From assembly GCF_038957035.1 (NCBI RefSeq), contig NZ_CP152412.1:6320501-6384500 (forward strand): a stretch of DNA of 64,000 bases. Reading direction: 5' to 3'. Origin of the DNA: Bradyrhizobium sp. B097. GTDB taxonomy: Bacteria > Pseudomonadota > Alphaproteobacteria > Rhizobiales > Xanthobacteraceae. The position numbers and the translations under genes are program-made. Below the pieces are notes generated by a model. It ran no database searches and was not told the DNA's origin. It worked only from the letters and a program-made list of their open reading frames with translations. Shown here piece by piece: positions 53,083 through 62,782 of the stretch; the stretch's first letter is position 1; every line of letters starts with the position of its first letter.

Positions 53083-54150
53083 ATGGATGCGCTGTCCGAT
53101 GTTCGGTTCGAAGTCTTCAGCACCTGCCCGCAATCCAGCGCTGTCCCGGCGGCGGATTATGTCGAACGGGTGCAGGCCGTCGCCCGCTGGAGTGAAGAGG
53201 CGGGATGCAAGGGGATCCTGGTCTACACGGAGAATTCCCTGGTCGATCCCTGGCTCGTCTCGCAGGTCATCCTGCAGAGCACCAGGGAGCTCTGTCCACT
53301 GGTGGCGGTGCAGCCGGTCTATATGCACCCGTACGGCGTCGCCAAGATGGTGAGTTCGTTCGCGCATATGTACGGACGCCGGCTCTATCTGAACATGGTC
53401 GCGGGCGGCTACACGACCGAGCTTGCGGCGCTCGGCGATGCGACGGCGCACGACAAGCGGTACGCGAGGCTCGTCGAATACACCGGCATCATCAAGCTGC
53501 TGCTGGAGAACGCCGAGCCGGTGACGCTCGAAGGCGAATTCCATGCCGTCCGCAATCTGAGGATGACGCCAGCGCTGCCGCGGGAGTTGCTGCCCGGCAT
53601 TTTCGTGTCGGGCTCCTCGGAAGCCGGGCTCGCGGCCGCCAAGGCGTTGGGCGCAACGCCGGTGAAGTATCCCAAGCCGGCCGGCGAGTACGGGCAGGCC
53701 GACGCCGACTGCGTCGGCTCGGGCGTGCGCGTCGGCATCATCGCCCGCGCGAGCGCCGAGGAGGCCTGGCGGGTCGCGCACCAACGCTTCCCGACCGACA
53801 AGAAGGGGCAGCTGGCGCACAAGCTGGCCATGAAGGTCTCGGACTCGGCGTGGCACAAGCAGATGTCCGATCTCGCGGCCGAGACGGCCGCCCAGGACTC
53901 GCCCTATTGGCTGGTGCCGTTCGAAAACTACAAGACTTTCTGTCCGTATTTGGTCGGCGACTACGGGGTCGTCTCCGACGAACTCGCGCGCTACGCCGCG
54001 GCCGGCTACGGGACGTTCATCCTGGACATTCCACCCACCCGCGAGGAGCTGGTCCATACGGGCGAGGTCTTCGGACAGGCGCTGACGAAGGCCCGGCGTC
54101 TGAAGTCATCAGCACTTCGCGATCCGGCCCGTCAGGGCCTCGCAGGCTAG
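53083..54150 (+). CDS. Luciferase-like flavin-dependent monooxygenase
   Basis: The 355-residue TIM-barrel protein is of the bacterial luciferase/alkanesulfonate monooxygenase superfamily. It shows EEAGCKGILVYTENSLVDPW, the strand RRLYLNMVAGGY, and TLEGEFHAVRNLRMTPALP, and the C-terminal helix ends FGQALTKARRL. These enzymes use reduced FMN and oxygen to hydroxylate or oxidise a substrate. In natural-product pathways some act on carrier-bound acyl or aminoacyl groups. The ATG has GGAGGTGG just upstream. The next gene, an adenylation domain, starts 16 bases after the stop, so both are one operon. Confidence 0.9.
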   Translation: MDALSDVRFEVFSTCPQSSAVPAADYVERVQAVARWSEEAGCKGILVYTENSLVDPWLVSQVILQSTRELCPLVAVQPVYMHPYGVAKMVSSFAHMYGRRLYLNMVAGGYTTELAALGDATAHDKRYARLVEYTGIIKLLLENAEPVTLEGEFHAVRNLRMTPALPRELLPGIFVSGSSEAGLAAAKALGATPVKYPKPAGEYGQADADCVGSGVRVGIIARASAEEAWRVAHQRFPTDKKGQLAHKLAMKVSDSAWHKQMSDLAAETAAQDSPYWLVPFENYKTFCPYLVGDYGVVSDELARYAAAGYGTFILDIPPTREELVHTGEVFGQALTKARRLKSSALRDPARQGLAG

Positions 54151-54166
54151 GCTAGGCAATCGTTCG

Positions 54167-55774
54167 ATGGAGTTGCGCGCGGACGGATCACGGCGGGGAT
54201 TGTGGACGGGCTTCCTGCGCTCGGCGAAGCTGTTTCCCGACCGTCCGGCCGTCGTCGCGCAGGGCACGACGCTGTCGTATCGAGAGCTGCGCGAGGTCGC
54301 CGTTCGCATCGCGGCCTGCATCCAGGCGCACCGCGAGGGGTCGTCGACGCCGCTGACTGCGGTGTTCGCGCATCGCAGCACGTCGGCGTTCGCCGGCGTA
54401 CTCGGATCGCTTCTGGCCGGAAACGGCTACGTGCCGCTGAACCGCACCTTCCCGGTCGAGCGCACCAGGTCGATGCTCGTCCGTTCGGAGTGCCGATCGA
54501 TCATCGTCGACGCGGAATCCCTGCCGCAAATGGACGCGCTCATGGCGGACGCGGACCAACCGCTGCTCGTGATCGCGCCCGGTCTCGAGGACCCACGCCC
54601 CTATCGCGAACGATGGCCCTTGCACATCATCGTCGGAGCCGCCGATCTCGAAGGCTACGCCGACTGGCGCGAGCCGGACGCGTCCGAGGACGCGATCGCC
54701 TATCTGCTGTTCACCTCCGGCAGCACCGGCGTGCCGAAGGGAGTGATGGTCGCCCACCGCAACGTCGCAGCCTATGTCGATCATGTCGCGGAGCGCTTCG
54801 ACATCACGGAGCTGGACGTCGTCTCGCAGACGTTCGACATGACGTTCGACCTGTCGGCATCCGACATGTTCGTGGCGTGGGAACGCGGCGCCTGCGTGTG
54901 CTGCCCCTCGCAGAAGACGCTGATCAATCCGGGGCGGTTCATCCGCGAGCAGGGATTGACGGTCTGGTTCTCGGTGCCCTCGATGGTCGCGCTGATGAAG
55001 CAGTCCGGCCTGCTGAAGCCGGGAGGGTTTCCCTCGCTCAGGTTGAGCCTGTTCTGTGGCGAGCCGCTGCCCGTCAGGAGCGTCGAGGCGTGGGCGATGG
55101 CCGCGCCGAACAGCGTTGTCGAGAACGTCTATGGACCGACCGAACTGACCATCGCATGCACCGGCTACCGCTGGGATCCGAAGCGGTCGCCGGCCGAAGC
55201 GGAGATGGGCATCGTGCCGATCGGCGCGCCGTTCCCGGGAATGAACGTGCTCGTCGTCGACGAACACCTGAACGAGGTCGAGCCGGGCGCGGACGGCGAA
55301 CTGCTGATGAGCGGTCCGCAGATGTCGCTCGGCTACTGGAAAGATCCCGAGAAGACCGCCGCAGCCTTCGTCGTCCCGCCCGGACGGCAGGAAATGTTCT
55401 ACCGCACCGGCGACCGCGTGCGCCGGCCCGCCGGCGATGGTCCCCTGACCCATCTCGGCCGCATGGACTCGCAGGTGAAGATCCTCGGCCACAGGGTGGA
55501 GCTCGGCGAGGTCGAGGCGGTGGTGCGCGAGGCCTCCGGCGTCGACGGCGTCGTGGCGATCGGCTGGCCCATCACGTCGAGCGGCTATGGCGGCATCGAA
55601 GTGCTCATCGAGGGCGGGCCGGTTGATCTCGACCGGCTTCGCGCGGCGGTCGCCGCCCGGCTGCCGGACTACATGGTCCCGAGACGATGGCACGTCCGCA
55701 GCCGGCTGCCACGCAACGCCAACGGAAAATACGACCGCAAGGCCATGCCGGCGGTTTTGGGAGACAGCCAATGA
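54167..55774 (+). CDS. Stand-alone NRPS-type adenylation domain
   Basis: The 535-residue ANL-superfamily enzyme has core motifs A3 TSGSTGVPKG (183-192), A4 region FDMTFDLSASDMF (223-235), A5 YGPTE (322-326), A7 YRTGD (412-416), A8 GRMDSQVKILGHRVELGEVE (431-450) and A10 NGKYDRKAM with Lys521. Loop sequences such as FDLSASDMF and NVYGPTE are amino-acid-activating in character, not acyl-CoA-ligase-like. No condensation, carrier or release domain is attached. It should activate one amino or hydroxy acid and load the carrier protein encoded immediately downstream, whose start overlaps its stop (ATGA). Substrate specificity cannot be read with confidence. Confidence 0.9.
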   Translation: MELRADGSRRGLWTGFLRSAKLFPDRPAVVAQGTTLSYRELREVAVRIAACIQAHREGSSTPLTAVFAHRSTSAFAGVLGSLLAGNGYVPLNRTFPVERTRSMLVRSECRSIIVDAESLPQMDALMADADQPLLVIAPGLEDPRPYRERWPLHIIVGAADLEGYADWREPDASEDAIAYLLFTSGSTGVPKGVMVAHRNVAAYVDHVAERFDITELDVVSQTFDMTFDLSASDMFVAWERGACVCCPSQKTLINPGRFIREQGLTVWFSVPSMVALMKQSGLLKPGGFPSLRLSLFCGEPLPVRSVEAWAMAAPNSVVENVYGPTELTIACTGYRWDPKRSPAEAEMGIVPIGAPFPGMNVLVVDEHLNEVEPGADGELLMSGPQMSLGYWKDPEKTAAAFVVPPGRQEMFYRTGDRVRRPAGDGPLTHLGRMDSQVKILGHRVELGEVEAVVREASGVDGVVAIGWPITSSGYGGIEVLIEGGPVDLDRLRAAVAARLPDYMVPRRWHVRSRLPRNANGKYDRKAMPAVLGDSQ

Positions 55775-56052
55775 GCGGTCCGACCACGGATGACGTCCGC
55801 GCCTTCTTCGGAGCCTTCCTCAACCAGAAGCTCCAGGACCGCGGACAGCGTCCGCTGCGCGATCTCCCCGACGACTACGACCTGCTGCTGTCGGGGGCAC
55901 TCGATTCGCTCGCCTTCGTCGAGATGATGATGGCGGCAGGCGAGCACTTCGACAGGGAGATCGATTTCGAGAACCTCGACCCCGAACAGATGACGCTGAT
56001 CGGGCCGCTGTGCCAGTTCGTGTCGGAGCAGTTGAGGCCGCATCCGTCATGA
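55771..56052 (+). CDS. Stand-alone acyl/peptidyl carrier protein
   Basis: The 93-residue helical protein has the phosphopantetheine site Ser46 in LLLSGALDSLAFVEMM. The rest shows the carrier fold, including FDREIDFENLDPEQMTLIG before helix 4. It overlaps both neighbours by ATGA (start with the adenylation stop, stop with the GNAT start). It would carry the residue activated by the adenylation enzyme while the flavin monooxygenase and other enzymes act. Confidence 0.88.
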   Translation: MSGPTTDDVRAFFGAFLNQKLQDRGQRPLRDLPDDYDLLLSGALDSLAFVEMMMAAGEHFDREIDFENLDPEQMTLIGPLCQFVSEQLRPHPS

Positions 56053-57281
56053 CATACGCCAAGACCTTCGCTGCCGACGTGCTGCTTCCGTTGCTGAGGG
56101 CGCGGCCGGAGCCTGTGGCCGCCCGCGTCGATCCGGACACGCTTGCCAGGCCGCCGTCTCCGGCGAAGCAGCGGGAGGTGCGGTTCTCGGACTTCGAGGC
56201 CGTCGCGGATCTGAAGGAGCGCTCCGGGCTGCCGAAGGACAACCCGGAGAATTGGCACCGGCTGTGGCGGCAGAATCCAGTGCTGGCGGCGACCGGGTCG
56301 CAGCACGGCATGGGCTGGGTGCTTGAGACCGAGGCAGGCATCGTCGGATACCAGGGCAGCCTGCCGCTGCTCTACCGGCTCGGCGACCGCACGCTGGTTG
56401 GCGCGGTCGGCACAGGCCTCGCCATCGATCCGGCCTACCGCGCGCGCGGCATCGGGCTTCTGTCCGCGTTCTTCCGGCAGCCCGGCATCGATCTCGCCAT
56501 CGTGACGTTCGCGATCGAATCCGCGGTCAAGCTGGCCAAGGCCCTGCACGGACGGACGCTGGCGCAGCCCGACTACGCCAAGGTGCTGTTCTGGGTGCTG
56601 GACCCGCCTCGGTTCGCGCAGACGCTGGCGTCGAAGTTCCGCCTTTCGGGCGGAACGGCCGCGATCGCGAGCGCGCTCGGCGCGACGGCGCTGCGGGCCG
56701 ACATGGGGCTGCGCCGCGGGCCCGGACGATTTCCCGGGACACAGCGCTGCGGATTCGACGTCGCAGAAATCGACGTCAACAACATCGGCGACGAGTTCGA
56801 GGACCTGTGGCGGCGCAAGCTCGCCGAGGCGCCGCGGCTGATGGCGGACCGCGGCGCCGCTTCGCTACGTTGGCACTTCACCATCCCCGGCGGTTCGTCG
56901 CGGGCCACCGTGCTGTGCTGCCGCCGGGCCGCGCGCCTGGCCGGCTACGCCATCGTGGAGCATTCGACCGACCGCAAGACCGGGCTGCGCCGCGCGATGC
57001 TGGCCGACATCCTGGCGGAACAGGACGATCCGGAGACGACCGAGGCGCTGCTCGGGGCGGCCTACGCGAACGCCGTCGCCGCCGGCGACGACTTCTTCGA
57101 GGTGGTGGGACTGCCCGCGCACGTGCGGCGGATCCTGATGCGTTGGAGGCCCTATGTCAGGACCTACCCGACCGATCCGCTGGTCTACCGGACGGCGGAC
57201 GAATCTCTCGGCCGGTTCCTCGCCGACGGGAACGGCTGGTACGCCGGTCCGATGGACGGCGATACGACGCTATTGCCGTAA
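56049..57281 (+). CDS. GNAT-type acyltransferase, two-domain
   Basis: The 410-residue protein has an N-terminal GNAT domain with the acyl-CoA-binding sequence VGTGLAIDPAYRARGIGLLSAFF (residues about 118-140; only its core is diagnostic). A second, more divergent GNAT-like half ends VVGLPAHVRRILMRWRPYVRTYP. Related proteins occur in polysaccharide and natural-product clusters. Its ATG overlaps the carrier-protein stop. It might acylate the product or release it from the carrier onto an amine; this is inferred from context. The ATG at 56049 is chosen over an upstream frame that runs inside the carrier gene. Confidence 0.82.
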   Translation: MTYAKTFAADVLLPLLRARPEPVAARVDPDTLARPPSPAKQREVRFSDFEAVADLKERSGLPKDNPENWHRLWRQNPVLAATGSQHGMGWVLETEAGIVGYQGSLPLLYRLGDRTLVGAVGTGLAIDPAYRARGIGLLSAFFRQPGIDLAIVTFAIESAVKLAKALHGRTLAQPDYAKVLFWVLDPPRFAQTLASKFRLSGGTAAIASALGATALRADMGLRRGPGRFPGTQRCGFDVAEIDVNNIGDEFEDLWRRKLAEAPRLMADRGAASLRWHFTIPGGSSRATVLCCRRAARLAGYAIVEHSTDRKTGLRRAMLADILAEQDDPETTEALLGAAYANAVAAGDDFFEVVGLPAHVRRILMRWRPYVRTYPTDPLVYRTADESLGRFLADGNGWYAGPMDGDTTLLP

Positions 57282-57381
57282 CCGGCCGTCATGGCAGTTC
57301 CAGCCGAGCACATCAGCCGCCGAAATAGAGATCATGCGGACATGACGAACGTGCTCGGCATCAGCGGAAGGGAGGTTTACC

Positions 57382-58356
57382 TTGAAGTACGTCGATATGC
57401 TCAAAAGCCAATACGAGGCATTTCCTTACCCCACCAATACGTCGAGCAATGGCGGGTACCGAGAACTTGTCAATCTCGTGAAGCTGCTTCGTTTGGATTG
57501 CGGGTACCACCTCCAGGGAAAGCGAATTCTTGATGCAGGCACCGGCACCGGCTTGCGGTTGCTGGAGCTCGCCGCGGCTTTTCCGGACAATGATTATGTC
57601 GGGATCGACTATTCAGAGAATTCGATCGCGTGCGCGGAACGCGCAAAGCAAGCATTCCCCGGTGCGCGGGTTTCATTCCGGGTCGGAGATATCATGTCCG
57701 AAGATCCGCAAGGAGAACCGTTCGATGTGATCATGTGCATGGGCGTGCTCCATCATCTGCAACGGCCTGCCGAAGCAATCGATCGGCTGTCCCGCATTCT
57801 CACCAGCCGTGGCGTGCTGCTTTTTTACGTATACGGAGAATACGGTTCTGGAGAGAGGATGCGCAGGAAGAGGCTGCTCAGTCACCTTCACGGCCAAGAC
57901 CAATTGGGGCACAAGATCGAGTCTGCGAAACGCCTCGGATTCACGAACTTCCCGTATGGATGGGCGATTCAAGACCCAACGGACGTCGATCCCATGATCG
58001 TCGACGCGTATGTCAACCACTACGAAGTCCTGTACACGCTCGAAACCATCGAGAAAATCGTTTCGAACAGTTTTACGGCATGCGTACCTTACGGCTTCAC
58101 CATGGAGCGAAACGGGCTGTTGGTGGAGTCGAGGCTTGATGCCCGCTTTGCAATGCCGGTCGCACGCACCGATCCGCGAAGCAAACTCAATTCGTCAGCA
58201 CTCGAAGAGATATACGCCAAACTGCCCAAGCGCCAGCAACTGCTCGTGCTTGAGAATTTGTATGCTCCAGCAGGGTACACGATGCTGGCACACAACGGAG
58301 GATTTCTCGAGGAGATCAGCCGGCCCGAGCGGCTGACTTCGAACGCCTGGCAGTGA
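57382..58356 (+). CDS. SAM-dependent methyltransferase, class I
   Basis: The 324-residue protein has the SAM-binding motif I ILDAGTGTG at residues 49-57, acidic VGIDYSENSIACAER, and DVIMCMGVLHHL after motif II. The N-terminal QYEAFPYP and long C-terminal region are like methyltransferases that act on protein or small-molecule acceptors. The start is TTG at 57382 with GGGAGG before it; ATG 57397 is an alternative. It lies 100 bases after the GNAT gene on the same strand. Four sampled 60-base stretches gave 32, 35, 27 and 33 G+C, clearly below the adjacent cluster genes, so it may have a separate origin. Confidence 0.88.
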   Translation: MKYVDMLKSQYEAFPYPTNTSSNGGYRELVNLVKLLRLDCGYHLQGKRILDAGTGTGLRLLELAAAFPDNDYVGIDYSENSIACAERAKQAFPGARVSFRVGDIMSEDPQGEPFDVIMCMGVLHHLQRPAEAIDRLSRILTSRGVLLFYVYGEYGSGERMRRKRLLSHLHGQDQLGHKIESAKRLGFTNFPYGWAIQDPTDVDPMIVDAYVNHYEVLYTLETIEKIVSNSFTACVPYGFTMERNGLLVESRLDARFAMPVARTDPRSKLNSSALEEIYAKLPKRQQLLVLENLYAPAGYTMLAHNGGFLEEISRPERLTSNAWQ

Positions 58357-58404
58357 CCGCTTTCACGCCTTTTTCGTAGCGGTTACACACTCCGATCGCC
58401 TCGC

Positions 58405-59487
58405 CTAGAGCGCCGCCAGCACGGCCTTCGCGACATCGCCGGTGCCGTTGCTGCCGCCGAACTCGAACGGCTTGATGCCGCCGGCATAGACCTTGTCGAC
58501 CGCGCGCTCGATGCTTGCGGCAGCTTCGGCGGCGCTCTCGAGGCCGTGCTTGTCGGCGAGCCAGTCCAGCATCATCGCAGCCGACAGGATCATCGCGGTC
58601 GGGTTGGCCTTGCCCTGCCCCATGATGTCGGGCGCCGTGCCATGACACGGCTGAAACACCGCGTAGCGGTCGCCGATGTCAGCCGACGGCGCCATGCCCA
58701 TGCCGCCGATCAGGCCGGCGGTGAGGTCGGACAGGATGTCGCCGAACATGTTCTCGGTCACCATGACGTCGAAGTCCCAGGGGCGCTTCACCAGCGCAGC
58801 CGCTGCCGCGTCGATGTAGAGATGATCAGCCCTGACGTCGGGATGGCGCTGCGCGGTCTCGTCGAAGATGCTCCGGAAGAACGCGAACGCCTTGAACACG
58901 TTTGCCTTGTCGACACAGGTCAGCCCGCCGCCGACGCGGCCGCGCGCCTTGCGGCGTTCGGCAAGCCGGTACGAGAACTCGAACAGCCGCTCGGAAGTCC
59001 GGCGCGTGATCACCATGGTCTCGCGCGCCTCACTGTCGGTGACGACGCCCTTGCCCATCGAGGCGAACAGGCCCTCGGTCGATTCCCGGATCACGACGAG
59101 GTCGATGCCCTTCTGATCGGCGCCGACGATCGTGCTCGGCACGCCCGGGATCAACCGCGCAGGCCGCACGCCGGCATAGAGATCGAAGATCATCCGCAAC
59201 TCGATCTGCGGCGCGATCTCGGTGTTGTCAGGGTAGCGCACCGACGGCAGACCGCAGGCGCCGAGCAGGATCGCGTCGGCCTCCTCGCACAGCCGGACCG
59301 TGCTCTCCGGCATCGACTTGCCGGTCTCCTTGTAATGGCCAGCGCCGGCCGGCGCCTCGGTGAAGCGGAATTTGAGGCCGGACGACGCCTCGATCCTGCG
59401 CAGCACTTCGAGCGCCGGCGCCATCACCTCGGGACCGATGCCATCGCCACCGAGAACTGCGATGTGGAGTGCGTCGTTGGCGGACAT
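58405..59487 (-). CDS. Isopropylmalate/isocitrate/tartrate dehydrogenase-family enzyme
   Basis: The 360-residue metal-dependent decarboxylating dehydrogenase has IAVLGGDGIGPEV at its start, VIRESTEGLFAS, the metal/substrate region NMFGDILSDLTAGLIGGMGMAPSA and CHGTAPDIMGQGKANP. Its REST instead of REL pattern and the GVRPARLI-type loop fit tartrate/malate-type members as well as LeuB. It lies outside any leucine operon, so a catabolic dehydrogenase is favoured. ATG 59487 has GAGGAAA upstream; the frame to 59559 is repeat-derived. It is convergent with the methyltransferase gene. Confidence 0.88.
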   Translation of the reverse strand: MSANDALHIAVLGGDGIGPEVMAPALEVLRRIEASSGLKFRFTEAPAGAGHYKETGKSMPESTVRLCEEADAILLGACGLPSVRYPDNTEIAPQIELRMIFDLYAGVRPARLIPGVPSTIVGADQKGIDLVVIRESTEGLFASMGKGVVTDSEARETMVITRRTSERLFEFSYRLAERRKARGRVGGGLTCVDKANVFKAFAFFRSIFDETAQRHPDVRADHLYIDAAAAALVKRPWDFDVMVTENMFGDILSDLTAGLIGGMGMAPSADIGDRYAVFQPCHGTAPDIMGQGKANPTAMILSAAMMLDWLADKHGLESAAEAAASIERAVDKVYAGGIKPFEFGGSNGTGDVAKAVLAAL

Positions 59488-59524
59488 GGGGGATTTCCTC
59501 AAGACATCCGGGAGGGGACCGACC

Positions 59525-59606
59525 GTCATTGCGAGGAGCGAAGCGACGAAGCAATCCATATCTCGGCAAGCGGAGAGATGGATTGCTTCGCTTCGCTCGC
59601 AATGAC
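59525..59606. repeat. Palindromic repeat, GTCATTGCGAG family (copy 4)
   Basis: GTCATTGCGAGGAGCGAAGC and CTTCGCTCGCAATGAC ends with AAGCAATCCAT / ATGGATTGCTTCG arms. It separates the two dehydrogenase genes on the minus strand. Confidence 0.9.
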
Positions 59607-59617
59607 GAGGATGGCAG

Positions 59618-60688
59618 TTACGGCGTCAACACTGCGCGTCCGACCAACTGGCCCTTTTGCAGATTGGTCAGCGCCTCGTTCGCCTTTGCCAGCGGCATCG
59701 GCGTGACCGGGATCGCCGGGATCTTCTTCGTCCGCACGAGGTCGAGCAGCTCCTGCGTCTCGCGCAGATTGCCGACATAGCTGCCCTGGATAGTGACCGC
59801 CTTGATCGGGATCAGCGGCAGCGCCCAGGTCGCGCCGCCGCCGAACAGGCCGACGATCACGAGCTTGCCGCCCTTGGTCAGGCAGTCGAAGCCGAGCTGC
59901 GAGGTCTGGGCATTGCCGACCAGGTCGATCGCGGCGCGGATCGGCTGACCGGCCTTCTTGATGAGTTGCTCCAGCGCGTCGGGCGCCTTGCCGTCGACGG
60001 TGGCAAGCGCACCGGCGGCCTCGGCCGCCTCGCGCTTCCTGGCGTCGATGTCGACCACGATCGCGCCCTTGCCACCCATCGCCTTCAACAGCGAGAGCGC
60101 CATCAGGCCGAGACCGCCGGCGCCGAAGATCACGATCGGCGTGTCGAGATCCTTCTCGACCTTCTTCAGCGCGCTGTAGGTCGTGACGCCCGAACAGGCG
60201 TAAGGCGCGGCCGTGACCGGATCGAGCCCGTCGAGGTTGAGCAGGTATTTCGGATGCGGCACCGTCATGTGATCGGCGTAGCCGCCATCGCAATAGACGC
60301 CGAGCGCATTCGGCTTGATCGCGCACATGTTCTCATCGCCGCCGAGGCAGGTCGGGCATTTGCCGCAGCCGAGCCACGGATAGGCCAGCGTGACATCGCC
60401 GAGTTTGAGGCCGCCCTTGTCGGTGTCCTTCACATCCGGCCCGAAGGCGATGATCTCGCCGACCGTCTCATGGCCCATCGTGCGCGGCAGCGAGACGCCG
60501 CGGTCCTTCAGCGACAGCGGCTTGCGGCCATGGCCGAGATCGTAGCCGCCCTCCCAGATGTGCAGATCGCTGTGGCAGACGCCGGCGGCCTTCACCTTGA
60601 TCAGCACCTGCGTGCCCGACGGCTGCGGCGTCGGCTGATCGACCTCTTTCAAGGGGGCGTTGAAATCGACGACCTGGAAACTCTTCAT
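59618..60688 (-). CDS. Zinc-dependent alcohol dehydrogenase
   Basis: The 356-residue MDR enzyme has catalytic-zinc Cys in AGVCHSDLHIWEGG, His-Glu in MGHETVGEI, and a full structural-zinc lobe (Cys residues in LGCGKCPTCLGGDENMC), unlike the enzyme at 24527. The nucleotide motif is VIFGAGGLGLMALSLL. It resembles NAD-dependent primary or secondary alcohol dehydrogenases. The ATG at 60688 has GGAGAA upstream; 60811 would add 41 unsupported residues. It stands upstream of the isopropylmalate-dehydrogenase-like gene on the same strand. Confidence 0.92.
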   Translation of the reverse strand: MKSFQVVDFNAPLKEVDQPTPQPSGTQVLIKVKAAGVCHSDLHIWEGGYDLGHGRKPLSLKDRGVSLPRTMGHETVGEIIAFGPDVKDTDKGGLKLGDVTLAYPWLGCGKCPTCLGGDENMCAIKPNALGVYCDGGYADHMTVPHPKYLLNLDGLDPVTAAPYACSGVTTYSALKKVEKDLDTPIVIFGAGGLGLMALSLLKAMGGKGAIVVDIDARKREAAEAAGALATVDGKAPDALEQLIKKAGQPIRAAIDLVGNAQTSQLGFDCLTKGGKLVIVGLFGGGATWALPLIPIKAVTIQGSYVGNLRETQELLDLVRTKKIPAIPVTPMPLAKANEALTNLQKGQLVGRAVLTP

Positions 60689-60830
60689 CACTGTTCTCCC
60701 GAAACTTGTTCTTGAGGCGGACCTTGCCACGCCCGCCCGCCCGGGACAAACGTTCAAGACCCCATTTTCGAGCAAGCCGCCATGCAGCTCGCTCGAAGGC
60801 CAACGCGCCACTATTCAGAGGCGTGACTAG

Positions 60831-61795
60831 TCAGATCAGCGGATGATGGCAAGCCGCGAACTGGCCGGGCGCAACCACGCGCAGTTCCGGCACCTCGCTG
60901 GCACAGCGCGCATCGGCCCGCGGGCAGCGGGTGCGGAAGCGACAGCCCGACGGCGGCGCGATCGGCGACGGCGGCTCGCCGACCGGCACGCTCTGGGTCG
61001 GCCGGACATCCGGATCGGGCACCGGAATCGCTTCGATGAGAAGCGCGGTATAAGGATGCGCCGGCTGTGCAAACAGCTGCTCCGACGGGCCGACCTCGCA
61101 GAGCCGCCCAAGATACATCACCGCGACGCGATCCGAGACCGCCTTCACCACCGCAAGGTCGTGGGCGATGAACAGCAGGGTCAGGCCGTAGCGCGCCTTC
61201 ATCTCCTCCAGCAGATTGAGGATCTGCGCACGGATCGAGACATCGAGCGCGGACACCGGCTCGTCGCAGATCACGAATTCCGGATTGAGCACCAGCGAGC
61301 GGGCGATGCAGATGCGCTGGCATTGTCCGCCGGAGAATTCGTGCGGCAGGCGTCCGCTCACCAGCGTGGGGTCGAGGCCGACCGCCGACAGCGCCTCGCT
61401 GACGCGCCGCCGGCGTTCCTCGGGATCCTTGACCCCCGCGATCACCAACGGCTCGGCGACGATATCGCCGATCCGCCGCCGCGGATTGAGCGATGCGATC
61501 GGGTCCTGAAAGATCAACTGCACGCGGCGGCGCATCTTGCGCAGCGCCTCGCCCTTCAGGGTGGTGAGATCGTGGCCGTCGAACAGCACCTTGCCGGAGA
61601 CGGCCTGGCGCAATTGCAGCACGGCGCGGCCGAGCGTGGACTTGCCGCAGCCGGATTCGCCGACCAGCCCCAGCGTCTCGCCGCGCGCGATCTCGAGGCT
61701 GACATCGGAGACGGCATGGATGGTCTTGCCCCCCACCGAATATTCGACGACGAGGTTTTCCACCTTCATCAGCGGATTGGGTGCAGCCTGCAGCA

Positions 61796-61799
<4 letters not shown>
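60831..61799 (-). CDS. Oligopeptide/dipeptide ABC transporter ATPase (OppF/DppF)
   Basis: The 322-residue ATPase has Walker A GESGCGKST, signature FSGGQCQRICIARSLVL, Walker B FVICDEPVSALD, switch FIAHDLAV, and the C-terminal Opp/Dpp signature GCRFRTRCPRADARC with an iron-sulfur-like Cys pattern. The ATG at 61799 overlaps the stop of the OppD gene (ATGA). It is the last gene of the operon in the window. The signature has Cys in place of the usual Arg or Gln (GGQCQR), which should be checked. Confidence 0.93.

Positions 61800-62778
<979 letters not shown>

Positions 62779-62782
<4 letters not shown>

Noticed and set aside
54188..55771. Frames of about 500 codons opposite and out of phase with the adenylation gene
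   Set aside because: All adenylation core motifs A3-A10 are in the 54167 frame; the others lack any motif.
58346..58390. Terminator after the methyltransferase gene (ACCGCT / AGCGGT)
   Set aside because: The stem is only 6 bases with an 18-base loop and overlaps the stop codon, too weak to list as a terminator.
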